Assembly: GCF_002001045.1 (NCBI RefSeq)
Contig: NZ_MUNR01000008.1
Span: 62,001 to 126,000 of the forward strand
Source of the DNA: Rhodanobacter sp. C01
GTDB lineage: Bacteria; Pseudomonadota; Gammaproteobacteria; Xanthomonadales; Rhodanobacteraceae
Length of the DNA stretch: 64,000 nucleotides
Reading direction: 5' to 3'
Positions 55,232 to 64,000 of this stretch are shown piece after piece. The notes beneath the pieces were generated by a model. That model was not told the origin of the DNA. It did no database searches and saw only the letters and a program-made list of their open reading frames with translations. A program made the position numbers and the translations under genes. Each line of letters opens with the position of its first letter. The stretch's first letter is position 1.

Positions 55232-58200
55232 TCAGATGTCCTTCGCCGACGGTGCGTGGCCGCGGCGGCGCTCGATGAAACGCTCGATCGCGAAATAGAA
55301 GCTGGGCAGGATGTACAGCGTAAGCAGGGTGGCAATCGGCAGGCCGCCGACCACCACGGTGGCCAGGCCGCGCTGCACGTCCGTGCCGATGCCGGTGGCC
55401 AATGCTGCCGGCAGCATGCCGACGCTGGCCACGGTCGCCGTCATCAGTACCGGGCGGAAGCGCTCCGCAGCACCGGCCAGCACCGCTTCGGCCAGCGTCA
55501 AACCTTCCTTTCGCACACGGTTGATGTTCGACACCATGATGATGCCGTTCTGCACCGCCACGCCGAACAGCGCAATGAAGCCCACCGCGGTGGCGATGTT
55601 CAGTGTCTCACCGCGCAGATGCAGCGAGATCAGGCCACCCACGGCAGCCAGCGGCACCACCGCCAGCACCAGGAACGCCTGATGCAGCTTGCCGAACTCG
55701 GCGAACAGCAGCACCGCCATGATCGCCAGCACCATGCCGAGCACCACGATCAGGCGCGCCTGTGCACGCTGCGCATTCTGGAAATTGCCGGCCCATTCCA
55801 GCCGATAATCCTGTTTGTCGTAGTGCACCTTCGCATCGATCTGCTGCTGGGCGTCAGCCAGGTACTCCGACAGCGCACGGTCGCGGTTGTCGATGCGGAT
55901 GGTCAGCTCGCGATGATCCTGTTCGTGCGAGATCGTGCTCTCGCCGGTCTTCAGGCTGATATGCGCCACCAGCTTGAGCGGCACCTGGGCGCCGTTGGCC
56001 GCGGTCAGCGGCAGCTGGCCGATCGCCTCGATGTTGTTGGCGACTTTGTTCGACACGCGCGCGGTCACGTTGTAGACACGATCACCCACATAGACTTGGG
56101 TAATCGGTGCGCCACCGATCGCGGTCTGGATCAGGTTGCTGATGTCGGCGATGTTGATGCCGTAGCGTGCCGCCGCGTCGCGGTCGGCCTCGATCGCCAG
56201 TTGCGGGATTGGCGGCTCCTGGAAGATCGATGCATCCGCCGTGCCACGCACATCCCGCAGCACGTCGACGATCTGCCCACCGATGCGGCGCAGTTCCTTG
56301 AAGTCGTCGCCGTAGATGCGCAGCACCAGCGGACTGTGCGCGCCACCGACCATGTCGTTCTCGCCATCCACGATCGGCTGGCTGACGCCTACCGTGATGC
56401 CGGGAATCTGTTGCATCCGTGCGTTGAACTTGCGCAGGAACTCCGCCTTGGTCTCGCCGTTCGCCCAGCTGCTGTACGGCTTGAGACTAACTGCGGATTC
56501 GACATGCGACGGCGTCCACGGATCGGTGCCGCTGTCGTTGCGGCCGAGCTGGGTGACCACATAGGAGACTTCCGGAAATTCGCGCACGGCACGACGCAAT
56601 TCGGCGGTCATCGCACTGGCCTTGTCCAGCGACAGGCCGGTCGGCATCTGCACCTGCAGCCACAACGAACCTTCATCCAGGTCGGGCAGGAATTCACGCC
56701 CGATCGTCGCACCCAGCAGCACCACGCCGAGCAGTGCCACGCCCGCTGTGACATAAACCGTCGGCAACTTGTGCAGCAGGCGGCCCAGACTGTTGTGGTA
56801 TGCCGCCTGCAGCCGTTCCAGCGGCCTGTTGTGGAACAGCTTGCGCGGCTTGCGCAGCGCGATGTAAGCCAGCCCGGGCGTCAGCGTGACCGTGCACAGC
56901 AGCGCGGCCAGCAGCGCATAGCCCACGGTGAAGGCCATCGGCCGGAACAGCTTGCCCTCGGCGTGCTCGAACGCAAACAGCGGCAAGTAGGCAGTGATGA
57001 TGATCAGCGTGGCGAAGAAGATCGAACGACCGACATGCTTGGTCACCGTCATCACGTCGTCTTCGGTGAGCACCTCGTTGGGTTTCTCCTCGCGCCGGCG
57101 CAGGATCGCCTCCATCACCACGATGGTGCCGTCGACGATGACGCCGAAATCGATCGCACCCAGCGAAAACAGGTTCGCCGGCATCCTGGTGAACTGCATC
57201 AGGATGAATACGGTAACCAGCGACATCGGGATCGCCACCGCGGCCACCAGCGCCGAACGCGGACTGCCGAGGAAAAGGATCAGCACGATGCAGACCAGGC
57301 CGACGCCCTCCATCACGGTGTGGAAGACTTTTTCCTTGGTCGCGTTGACCAGGTCGTCGCGGTCGATGTACGGCACGACGCGCACGTCCTGTGCCGCGAG
57401 CCGCTGGTTGAGCTCAGCGACCTTGGCGTGGATGCCTTCGAGCACGCGTGACGGATTCTCGTACTTGAGCAGGTCGACGATGCCCTCGATCGTGTCGGGA
57501 TTGCTGTCCTTGCCGAGGATGCCTTCGCGCACCTGGTGGCCGTACTGCAACTTGCCCAGGTCGCGCACGTACACCGGCACGCCGTTGCTCTGGACGACCA
57601 CGATGTCGCCCAGGTCCTTCAGCGTATGCACCATGCCGATGCCGCGCACGATGTACGACTGCTCGCCGCGGGTGATGCGACCACCGCCGGCGTTCGCGGT
57701 ATTGGCCGAGATCGCGCTGCTGACCTGGCCCACGCTGACGCCGTAGTGCAGCAGCTGGGCCGGGTCGAGCTCGAGCTGGAACTCCTTGGTGAAGCCGCCG
57801 AAGTTGTCGACATTGGCGACACCCGGAACCTGCTCCAGCGCGGGCACGATCACCCAGTTCTGCAGCTCCGACAGCTGCATCAGGTTCCTGCTGTCAGATT
57901 CCAGCGTGTAGCGATAGATCTCGCCGGCCGGTCCGGACACGGGATCGAGACCCGGGGTGATCCCGGGCGGCAGGGTGACCTGGGCGATCCGCTCCATCAC
58001 GCGCTGGCGTTCCCAGTAATCCTCCGCACCATCCTTGAACACCAGCGTGATCAGCGACAGCCCGAACGTGCTGCTTGAACGCATGCTCACCAGCCCGGGC
58101 GTACCGGCCAGCCCACGCTCCAGTGGCGTGGTGATCTCCTGCTCGATTTCCTCGGCAGCCAGGCCCGGCACCTGGGTGGTGACCTGGGCGGTGACGTCGC

Positions 58201-58327
58201 TCAGCTCCGGATACGCCTCGATCGCCAGCTGGGTCCAGGAGTAATAGCCGAAGCACGCGACGAGGATCGTCACGACGATGAACAACATGCGCTTCTGGAA
58301 GCAGAAGTGGAAGATCGCGTTAATCAT
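55232..58327 (-). CDS. Heavy-metal efflux RND transporter (CzcA family)
   Basis: A 1031-residue inner-membrane RND pump with 12 helices and two large periplasmic loops. The proton-relay helix 4 reads AIDFGVIVDGTIVVMEAILRR near residue 395, the DFG-N3-DG-N5-E pattern associated with divalent metal (Zn, Co, Ni, Cd) exporters rather than the CusA pattern. The N-terminus MINAIFHFCFQKRMLFIVV is typical and the length fits. It overlaps the fusion-protein gene by 8 bases. The actual metal cannot be fixed by sequence alone. Confidence 0.93.
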   Translation of the reverse strand: MINAIFHFCFQKRMLFIVVTILVACFGYYSWTQLAIEAYPELSDVTAQVTTQVPGLAAEEIEQEITTPLERGLAGTPGLVSMRSSSTFGLSLITLVFKDGAEDYWERQRVMERIAQVTLPPGITPGLDPVSGPAGEIYRYTLESDSRNLMQLSELQNWVIVPALEQVPGVANVDNFGGFTKEFQLELDPAQLLHYGVSVGQVSSAISANTANAGGGRITRGEQSYIVRGIGMVHTLKDLGDIVVVQSNGVPVYVRDLGKLQYGHQVREGILGKDSNPDTIEGIVDLLKYENPSRVLEGIHAKVAELNQRLAAQDVRVVPYIDRDDLVNATKEKVFHTVMEGVGLVCIVLILFLGSPRSALVAAVAIPMSLVTVFILMQFTRMPANLFSLGAIDFGVIVDGTIVVMEAILRRREEKPNEVLTEDDVMTVTKHVGRSIFFATLIIITAYLPLFAFEHAEGKLFRPMAFTVGYALLAALLCTVTLTPGLAYIALRKPRKLFHNRPLERLQAAYHNSLGRLLHKLPTVYVTAGVALLGVVLLGATIGREFLPDLDEGSLWLQVQMPTGLSLDKASAMTAELRRAVREFPEVSYVVTQLGRNDSGTDPWTPSHVESAVSLKPYSSWANGETKAEFLRKFNARMQQIPGITVGVSQPIVDGENDMVGGAHSPLVLRIYGDDFKELRRIGGQIVDVLRDVRGTADASIFQEPPIPQLAIEADRDAAARYGINIADISNLIQTAIGGAPITQVYVGDRVYNVTARVSNKVANNIEAIGQLPLTAANGAQVPLKLVAHISLKTGESTISHEQDHRELTIRIDNRDRALSEYLADAQQQIDAKVHYDKQDYRLEWAGNFQNAQRAQARLIVVLGMVLAIMAVLLFAEFGKLHQAFLVLAVVPLAAVGGLISLHLRGETLNIATAVGFIALFGVAVQNGIIMVSNINRVRKEGLTLAEAVLAGAAERFRPVLMTATVASVGMLPAALATGIGTDVQRGLATVVVGGLPIATLLTLYILPSFYFAIERFIERRRGHAPSAKDI

Positions 58328-59447
58328 TGAGCAGCACTCCGCCCTTCACGATCACGCGATCACCCGCCTTCAGCCCCTTCACCACGCGCGCACCGGCCGT
58401 CTCGTCATAGCTGAGCTCGACTGTGCGACGCTCGAACGTCCATGGCGCCACCTCGACGAACACGGTCGTGTTGTCGTTGTTCATAAGCAGCGCCGACTCC
58501 GGCACGAACACCTGCGCCGGCTGCGGGATGTCGAAGCTGGCATTCGCGAACATGTTCGGCTTCAGCCGCCCGTCCTCGTTGGCGACGGCGGCGCGTACCA
58601 TGTCGCGGCGTGTATCCGGCTGCAGCAACGGACTGACGAAGCTGACCCGGCCATGGAAGACCTGATCCGGATAGGCGGACAGCGTGGCATTCACCGATTG
58701 CCCCTTGGCGACCAGGGCGATCTCGCTTTCCGGTACGTTGGCGGTGATCCAGACCGTGTCCAGATTGGCGATGGTCATCATCGCGGCTGTGGCATCGTTG
58801 ACATACATGCCCGGCGCCACCGACAACGCGGTGACGTAACCGCCGACCGGCGCGGTGACATTCATCGCGTGCGCCGCATGCGCACCCGCCGCACCACCTA
58901 CCGCGGCAAGCCGTGTCTGCGCCCGATTGAACTCCGCCAGCGCCTGGTTGTAGCCACTTTGCGCGGCTTCCAGATCCTTCACCGCATTGCCGCCGGCCTC
59001 CTGCACGCCATGCGCGCGATCCAGGCTCTTCTTCGCCAGATCGAGTGCATCGCGCGCCTTGTCCGCATCGGCATAGGCCTGCGCCAGGTCGCCCGAATCG
59101 ATCACCGCCAGCAACTGGCCGCGACTGACGTGGTCACCCAACCCCACCTTCAATTCGACCACCTTGCCGGTCAAGGCCGGCAGCACATTGGCCGTGCGTG
59201 CCGGGTCGGCCTCGACCGTGGCCGGAAAGCTCACCACATGCGGTACATCGCGCATCTCGACCGACTGGATCACCAGTCGCGTACGCAACGGCGACTTCTC
59301 GGGCACATGCAGCCTGCCGTGATCGGCAACCATGGCGGGCACTTCCTGCGTGGCCTCATTCGAGCCGTGCGAACAGGCAGCGAGCGACAACGCCAGCACG
59401 ATGGAGGCCGACAGGCACGACAGGTTTTGAATGGAACGGAACGACAT
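58320..59447 (-). CDS. RND efflux periplasmic adaptor (CzcB/CusB-like membrane fusion protein)
   Basis: A 375-residue lipoprotein adaptor with lipobox LSLAAC (Cys 25). The order is a barrel-sandwich half-motif (ALTGKVVELKVGLGDHVSRGQLLAVID), a helical hairpin, the second half-motif (APVGGYVTALSVAPGMYVNDATA) and the barrel/MP domain (VWITANVPESEIALVAKGQ). It lacks the His-rich N-terminal extension seen in some CzcB proteins. The ATG at 59447 follows gggga at good spacing, favouring it over the ATG six codons upstream. It is the first gene of the operon. Confidence 0.92.
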   Translation of the reverse strand: MSFRSIQNLSCLSASIVLALSLAACSHGSNEATQEVPAMVADHGRLHVPEKSPLRTRLVIQSVEMRDVPHVVSFPATVEADPARTANVLPALTGKVVELKVGLGDHVSRGQLLAVIDSGDLAQAYADADKARDALDLAKKSLDRAHGVQEAGGNAVKDLEAAQSGYNQALAEFNRAQTRLAAVGGAAGAHAAHAMNVTAPVGGYVTALSVAPGMYVNDATAAMMTIANLDTVWITANVPESEIALVAKGQSVNATLSAYPDQVFHGRVSFVSPLLQPDTRRDMVRAAVANEDGRLKPNMFANASFDIPQPAQVFVPESALLMNNDNTTVFVEVAPWTFERRTVELSYDETAGARVVKGLKAGDRVIVKGGVLLND

Positions 59448-59750
59448 GAGCTTCCCCTTCGGCATGAAGGCATGAACGAACCCGCGGTGGCCGGCGGGCG
59501 ATGCATACGGCGAGGGAAAGGCAGGCAGTTCGTGGCGAACTGCCTACGCATCCCGGACCGCGGTAAGACCGTCAATGGTCGCCGCGTCCGGGGCGTACTT
59601 CAGGGCGAAGAGCGCTTGGGTGCGGCGTCAGTACGGCTGGCTTGGAGGTGGTTGATCGGTTGAGGGCCTACTGTGCAAGAGCCGGTTTCTCCTGTTTGCT
59701 CGACGCCGATGACAAAAGTGTTACGACAAGTTGTTTTAGAACGCGCCGTT
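59448..59750 (-). promoter_or_regulatory. Structured leader of the metal efflux operon
   Basis: No gene is present. Two strong hairpins lie in the likely 5' leader. One has perfect 10-base arms 59523-59532 and 59536-59545 with a 3-base loop. A larger one has arms 59552-59563 and 59582-59592 (one bulge) and inner pairing 59567-59570 with 59577-59580. Both precede the adaptor gene, with no T-run after them. They could form an attenuator, a metal- or protein-binding element or an mRNA stabiliser. No known riboswitch class is recognised. Confidence 0.5.
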
Positions 59751-61415
59751 CTACAGCACGCCGTTGCTGGGGCTCGGCGCTTCGCGAACCAGCCGTTCCT
59801 GCAGCAGCCCGGCACGCTCCAGCACCGGGTATGCCAGCGCAGCCAGATGCGAGTGGATGCGCTTGAGATCGCGCAGGATGCGCAGGTAGACGTCGCCGCC
59901 ACCACCATCGTCACACTGCTCGCGCAGCGCGCGGATATGTCGCTCGGAACTCTCGTTCTCCATCCGCCACAACGCCGGCTTGCGCGCCACCAGCTGCTGC
60001 GCTGCGCGCACGTCGCTGCGCAGGAACACCGCCACCGCCAGCTGCAGGCTTTCCATCACCTGGTTGTGCATCGCGGCCAGGTCGAGGATGTCGTCGGCGC
60101 TGAAATCCTGGCCGCGCGCGGCCTTCTTCGCGGCGAATTCCATCAGGTTGTTCGCGGTGATGTCGCCGATATGCTCGATATTGATGATGAAGGCGAGAAT
60201 GTCCTGGCTGCGCTCGCCGTCTTCCTCGTTCAGGGCTTCGCCGCCGAGGTCGGCGAGGTATTCGCGGATCGCCACGCCGAGCCGGTCCAGGGTCGGGTCC
60301 ATCCGGCTGATCGCGGCAGCGCGCACGCGGTCGTCCTTGCCGAACACCTCGACCAGCCCCTTGAGCATGTTCTCGACCATGTCGAGCATGCGCATCGCCT
60401 CGCGCGCGGCATTCGCCAGCGCCACGTTGGCGCTGTCCAGAGCGGCTGGATCGAGATACTGCGGCACCGATGCATCGGACGGTTTCGGCGGCTCCGGCAA
60501 CAGGCGCACCAGCAACTGCGCAAAGCGCTCGACCGGCAGGATGAACAGCAACGCCAGCGCAAGATTGAACGCAGTGTGGAAATTCACCACGATGCGCGCC
60601 GGCGAGGCACCCAGCGGCGCCAGCCACTGCGCGATCAGATGCAGCAGCGGCAGGCAGATCAGGCAGCCGAAGGCACGCACCAGCAGGTTGCCCAACGGCA
60701 GCCGCCGTGCCACCGGCGTACCCGCATCGAACAGCGCCGGCAACGTGCCTCCGAGGTTCGCGCCCAGCACCAGCGCCAGCGCACCCGGCGCATCGACCAC
60801 GCCCGTCGTCGCCAGCGAGACGATCAGCAGCACCACCGCCACACTGGAATGGCAGGCCCAGGTCAGCACCGCCGCGACCAGCAGCGCAATCAACGGCTCG
60901 TCCGACAGGCTCTGCAGCACGGCGCGCAACGCCTGCGCGTTCTCCATCGGTGCCATCGTCAGTACCAGAAGGTGCAACGACAGCAGCATCAGGCCCAGGC
61001 CGATCGCGACACGACCGAGATTCTCGTAGCGCACATCATCGCTGCGCCGGTGCACTGCCGTACCAAGCAGGATCAGGATCGGCGCAATCACCGCGATGTC
61101 GAACGACATCACCTGCACGATCAGCGTGGTGCCGACATTCGCACCCAGCATCACCGCGAGCCCCGGCGCCAGGCCGAGGAAACCGCTGGCGGCAAACGAG
61201 GTCGCCATCATGCCGGTGGCGGTACTGCTCTGCAGCAGCGCAGTGATGCACACACCGAACGCGAACGCAGCCGGGCGCCGGCCGAGATAACGGCCCAGCC
61301 AGCGACGCAACGCACTGCCATAACCACGCAGCACGCCACTGGTCACCATGTGTGTGCCCCACAGCAACAGCGCGACGTAACCCGCGATGTCGCACAAGGC
61401 GAACGTTCCTTTCAT
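59751..61415 (-). CDS. Na/Pi cotransporter family protein with PhoU-like domain
   Basis: A 554-residue protein. Two Na/Pi-cotransporter repeats carry the QSS motifs (LLQSSTATGMMATSFAASGF, then WACHSSVAVVLLIVSLA, where HSS replaces QSS) within about eight helices. A cytoplasmic PhoU-like helical domain occupies about residues 340-540 (SQDILAFIINIEHIGDITANNLMEFA). It imports or exports phosphate coupled to sodium; the second-repeat variation is worth noting. The ATG at 61415 with an upstream agggag ribosome binding site is chosen over the much longer open frame. mgtA lies upstream, 65 bases away. Confidence 0.92.
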   Translation of the reverse strand: MKGTFALCDIAGYVALLLWGTHMVTSGVLRGYGSALRRWLGRYLGRRPAAFAFGVCITALLQSSTATGMMATSFAASGFLGLAPGLAVMLGANVGTTLIVQVMSFDIAVIAPILILLGTAVHRRSDDVRYENLGRVAIGLGLMLLSLHLLVLTMAPMENAQALRAVLQSLSDEPLIALLVAAVLTWACHSSVAVVLLIVSLATTGVVDAPGALALVLGANLGGTLPALFDAGTPVARRLPLGNLLVRAFGCLICLPLLHLIAQWLAPLGASPARIVVNFHTAFNLALALLFILPVERFAQLLVRLLPEPPKPSDASVPQYLDPAALDSANVALANAAREAMRMLDMVENMLKGLVEVFGKDDRVRAAAISRMDPTLDRLGVAIREYLADLGGEALNEEDGERSQDILAFIINIEHIGDITANNLMEFAAKKAARGQDFSADDILDLAAMHNQVMESLQLAVAVFLRSDVRAAQQLVARKPALWRMENESSERHIRALREQCDDGGGGDVYLRILRDLKRIHSHLAALAYPVLERAGLLQERLVREAPSPSNGVL

Positions 61416-61435
61416 CTGATTTCTCCCTGGCGCTC

Positions 61436-61464
61436 GGCGCCGGTCCGTGACGCGGACCGGCGCC
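61436..61464. promoter_or_regulatory. Perfect 12-bp hairpin between the Mg2+ ATPase and Na/Pi genes
   Basis: Arms 61436-61447 and 61453-61464 are perfectly complementary around TGACG. It fills most of the 65-base gap and has no T-run on the minus strand, so it may reduce or stabilise read-through rather than terminate. Confidence 0.5.
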
Positions 61465-61480
61465 ATCGCTCTCAACCGCG

Positions 61481-64000
61481 TTACAGCCAGTGCGTGTAGC
61501 GACGTATGTAGACCAGTTTCATCAACTGGGTCAGCGCGCAGTACGCCAATACCGTCAATGCCAACCAGCCGAAGTACGCGGCAGGCATTTCCATCATGCC
61601 GATCTTCGTGCCGATCGCGGTGAAGGGCAGCAGCATGCCGATCACGATGATCGCCGTGGTCAGACCCAGCACCGGTGCCGCAGCACTGCTCTGCAGGAAC
61701 GGGATCTTGCGCGTGCGGATCATGTGCACCACCAGCGTCTGCGTGAGCAGGCTCTCGATGAACCAGCCTGACTGGAACAGCGACTGATGCGTCGGCGAGT
61801 TCGCGCCGAACACGTACCACAACAGCGCGAACGTGGTCATGTCGAACACCGAACTGGTCGGGCCGATCCACACCATGAAGCGGCCGATGTCGCTGGCATC
61901 CCACTTGCGCGGCTTGCGCAGGTATTCCTCGTCCATGCGGTCGAACGGAATCGACAGCTGCGAGATGTCGTACAACAGGTTCAACACCAGCACCTGCAGC
62001 GGCAGCATCGGCAGGAACGGCAGGAACGCACTCGCAATCAACATGCTCAACACGTTGCCGAAGTTCGAGCTGGCGGTCATCTTGATGTACTTGATGATGT
62101 TGCCGAAGGTGATGCGCCCTTCGAGCACGCCCTCCTCCAGCACCATCAGGTTCTTCTCCAGCAGAATGATGTCGGCCGATTCCTTCGCGATGTCGGTGGC
62201 GGTATCCACCGAGATGCCGACGTCCGCCTCGCGCAGTGCCGGCGCGTCGTTGATGCCGTCGCCGAGAAAGCCGACCGTATGGCCCTGGCGCTGCAGCGAC
62301 TTCACCACGCGTGCCTTCTGCAGCGGCGACATCTTGGCGAAGACGGTGGTGCGCTTGACCATCTCATCCAGCGCGGCATCGTCCAGCGGTTCGATATCGC
62401 GCCCCTGCGCCGAGTGCGTGACGTCGAGGCCTACTTCGCGGCAGATCTTGCGCGTCACCGCTTCGTTGTCGCCGGTGATGACTTTGACTTCCACGCCATG
62501 ATGGTGCAGCGCGGCGATAGCCGTGGCGGCACTGTCCTTCGGCGGATCGAGGAAGGCCAGGCAGCCGATCGCGACCATCTCGCTCTCGTCCTTGACGCCG
62601 TAGGTATGCGTGGTCGGCGGCTCATGCTTGATCGCCACCACCAGCACGCGCAGGCCATCCTCGTTGAGGTGGTGGGTCATCGCCTTGATCTCGCGCCGCC
62701 GCTCGTCGGTCATCCGCACGATGCTGTCGCCATCGCGCTCGGAGGTGCAGATCGCCAGCATCTCCTCGACCGCACCCTTGCAGATCAGCAGGTGCTGGCC
62801 GTCGCCGTTGGCGAGCACGACCGACATGCGCCGACGCTGGAAATCGAACGGGATCTCATCGACCACCCGATAGCGCGCGACGGTGCCCTCCAGATCACGA
62901 TGCGCCAGTACGGCCTTGTCCATCAGGTTCTTCAGACCGGTCTGGAAATGGCTGTTGAGGTAGCCGTATTCCAGCGCATCCTCGGATTCTTCGCCGTTCA
63001 GATCCAGGTGCCGCTCCAGCACGATCTTGTCCAGCGTGAGCGTGCCGGTCTTGTCGGTGCACAACACATCCATCGCGCCGAAGTTCTGGATTGCGTTGAG
63101 GCGCTTCACCACCACCTTGCGCTTGGACATCGCGATCGCGCCCTTGGCGAGGTTCGCGGTAACGATCAGCGGCAGCATCTCCGGCGTGAGGCCCACCGCG
63201 ACCGACAGCGCAAACAGCAGCGCCTCGAAGAAGCCGTGCTTGAACCACTGAATGCCCAGAACGACAGGCACCATGACCAGCATGAATCGGATCAACAGCC
63301 AGCTGACGCTCTTCACGCCGCGATCGAAGCTGGTCTGCACACGCTGGCCCGTGAGGGTACGCGCAATGGAACCCAGATAGGTACGCGAGCCGGTCGATAC
63401 CACGACCGCGGCGGCGGTCCCGCTGACCACGTTGGTGCCCATGTAGCAGACGGTGGTGAGGTCGAGCGGGTTGTCGTGGGAGACCCGCTGGTCGCGCTCC
63501 CGGACCTGCGCCATGGTGGGCGCGAGCTTCTCCACCGGCAGCGATTCGCCGGTGAGGATGGCCTGGCTGATGAACAGGTCCTTCGCCGTGAGCAAGCGCA
63601 TGTCGGCAGGCACCATGTCGCCCGCCGCCAAGTGCACGATGTCGCCCGCCACAAGCTCACCCACCGGTACCTCGATGCGCTCGCTATGGCCATCGGAGGC
63701 CTTGCGCGTGACCGTGGCGGTATTGCGCACCATCGCCTTCAGGTTCTCGGCGGCGCGCGAAGAACGGTATTCCTGGCTGAAGCTGAGCAGCACGCTGATG
63801 CTCACCATCACGGCGATGATGATCGGGCCGGACAGGTCGTCCGGCGTAACGAACACCTGCACCACGGCCAGGATCAGCAGCACGATGATGAACGGGTTCT
63901 TGAAGGCCCGCAGCAGCTGGCGCGTCCAGTGCGGCGGCTTCTCGTGCGATACCTCGTTGTGACCGTCGCGGTCCAGCCGGGTCTCGATCTGTTCCTCGTC
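61481..64000 (-). CDS. mgtA: Magnesium-transporting P-type ATPase (MgtA/MgtB family), 5' end outside the window
   Basis: The visible part has 839 residues; the frame runs open to the right edge, so the N-terminal 60 or so residues are missing. The first visible residues are DEEQIETRLDRDGHN. The P-type IIIB features are complete: GELVAGDIVHLAAGDMVPADMRL (actuator), DKTGTLTLDK (phosphorylated Asp), VKVITGDNEAVTRKICREVGL, FLGDGINDAPALREADVGISV and NLLYDISQLSIPFDRMD in the membrane part. It imports Mg2+ at the expense of ATP. Family members are usually induced by low Mg2+; the regulating leader would lie outside the window. Confidence 0.95.
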   Translation of the reverse strand, partial: DEEQIETRLDRDGHNEVSHEKPPHWTRQLLRAFKNPFIIVLLILAVVQVFVTPDDLSGPIIIAVMVSISVLLSFSQEYRSSRAAENLKAMVRNTATVTRKASDGHSERIEVPVGELVAGDIVHLAAGDMVPADMRLLTAKDLFISQAILTGESLPVEKLAPTMAQVRERDQRVSHDNPLDLTTVCYMGTNVVSGTAAAVVVSTGSRTYLGSIARTLTGQRVQTSFDRGVKSVSWLLIRFMLVMVPVVLGIQWFKHGFFEALLFALSVAVGLTPEMLPLIVTANLAKGAIAMSKRKVVVKRLNAIQNFGAMDVLCTDKTGTLTLDKIVLERHLDLNGEESEDALEYGYLNSHFQTGLKNLMDKAVLAHRDLEGTVARYRVVDEIPFDFQRRRMSVVLANGDGQHLLICKGAVEEMLAICTSERDGDSIVRMTDERRREIKAMTHHLNEDGLRVLVVAIKHEPPTTHTYGVKDESEMVAIGCLAFLDPPKDSAATAIAALHHHGVEVKVITGDNEAVTRKICREVGLDVTHSAQGRDIEPLDDAALDEMVKRTTVFAKMSPLQKARVVKSLQRQGHTVGFLGDGINDAPALREADVGISVDTATDIAKESADIILLEKNLMVLEEGVLEGRITFGNIIKYIKMTASSNFGNVLSMLIASAFLPFLPMLPLQVLVLNLLYDISQLSIPFDRMDEEYLRKPRKWDASDIGRFMVWIGPTSSVFDMTTFALLWYVFGANSPTHQSLFQSGWFIESLLTQTLVVHMIRTRKIPFLQSSAAAPVLGLTTAIIVIGMLLPFTAIGTKIGMMEMPAAYFGWLALTVLAYCALTQLMKLVYIRRYTHWL

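Noticed and set aside
55202-57451. A 749-codon plus-strand frame opposite the RND pump
   Set aside because: It mirrors the pump's third-codon GC bias, has no domain and overlaps a perfect RND gene.
59673-61499. A 608-codon plus-strand frame opposite the Na/Pi gene
   Set aside because: Gln/His/Arg-rich translation without any motif; the minus-strand gene has complete family features.

Overview
The window is a gene-dense, GC-rich piece of gammaproteobacterial chromosome. Gene content and order point to the Xanthomonadales, most likely Rhodanobacteraceae (Rhodanobacter, Dyella or Luteibacter-like): fis-purH adjacency, a DUF2782-type secreted protein beside polA, a C-rich-loop small RNA after polA resembling Xanthomonas sX13, hemD-hemX-hemY, an archaic (Csu-type) pilus locus and the tsaD/rpsU/yqeY/dnaG block. 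The genus is an inference; no rRNA or tRNA gene is visible to settle it.

Layout. 0.1-6.1 kb: fis, purH, an SBF-like transporter divergent from a LysR regulator, a glutathione S-transferase, a half-size EamA protein and a DUF2782 secreted protein. 6.2-11.8 kb: polA, an sX13-like sRNA with its own promoter and terminator, a small membrane protein and uvrD. 11.8-18.7 kb is accessory: the decayed 3' end of an autotransporter, a VirK/YbjX protein overlapping a FecI-type sigma factor, its FecR anti-sigma factor and a TonB-dependent receptor with an STN signalling domain, then a disabled TetR gene and a small membrane protein. 18.7-31.6 kb is mostly housekeeping: hemY-hemX-hemD, hot-dog thioesterases, a lipoprotein, a rhodanese, a ferredoxin-reductase-type flavoprotein, srkA, rlmI, rmuC, an FUSC-like protein and folE coupled to an EF-hand protein.

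31.7-36.7 kb is one compact minus-strand operon: a 20-codon leader ORF, two related membrane proteins, a 65-residue XRE regulator, a TAP-type alpha/beta hydrolase, a small membrane protein and a NatA/NatB-like ABC exporter. Every junction overlaps or nearly so, and a palindrome (TGTCAAG-N4-CTTGACA) lies at the promoter. This is the best candidate for a poorly described system. 36.9-43.5 kb is an archaic chaperone-usher pilus operon: SCPU subunit, chaperone, usher, an unrecognised 129-aa secreted protein, a two-domain tip adhesin, the main pilin and a third SCPU protein. It is preceded by about 650 bases of non-coding DNA containing several GTGAC/GTCAC half-sites.

44-53.6 kb: a ferredoxin-NADP reductase-like flavoprotein, an ABC-2 exporter pair, rluF, tsaD, rpsU with a good promoter, yqeY, dnaG, small membrane proteins, a GNAT acetyltransferase and a DedA protein. 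53.7-64 kb is a minus-strand ion-transport region: a heavy-metal RND efflux operon (MFP-RND-OMF) with a structured leader, a Na/Pi-cotransporter/PhoU-like protein, and an MgtA-type Mg2+ P-type ATPase cut by the right edge.

Five REP-like palindromes ending in GTAGGAGC/GCTCCTAC sit in gaps after genes. No tRNA, rRNA, CRISPR array, prophage or intact insertion sequence was found.
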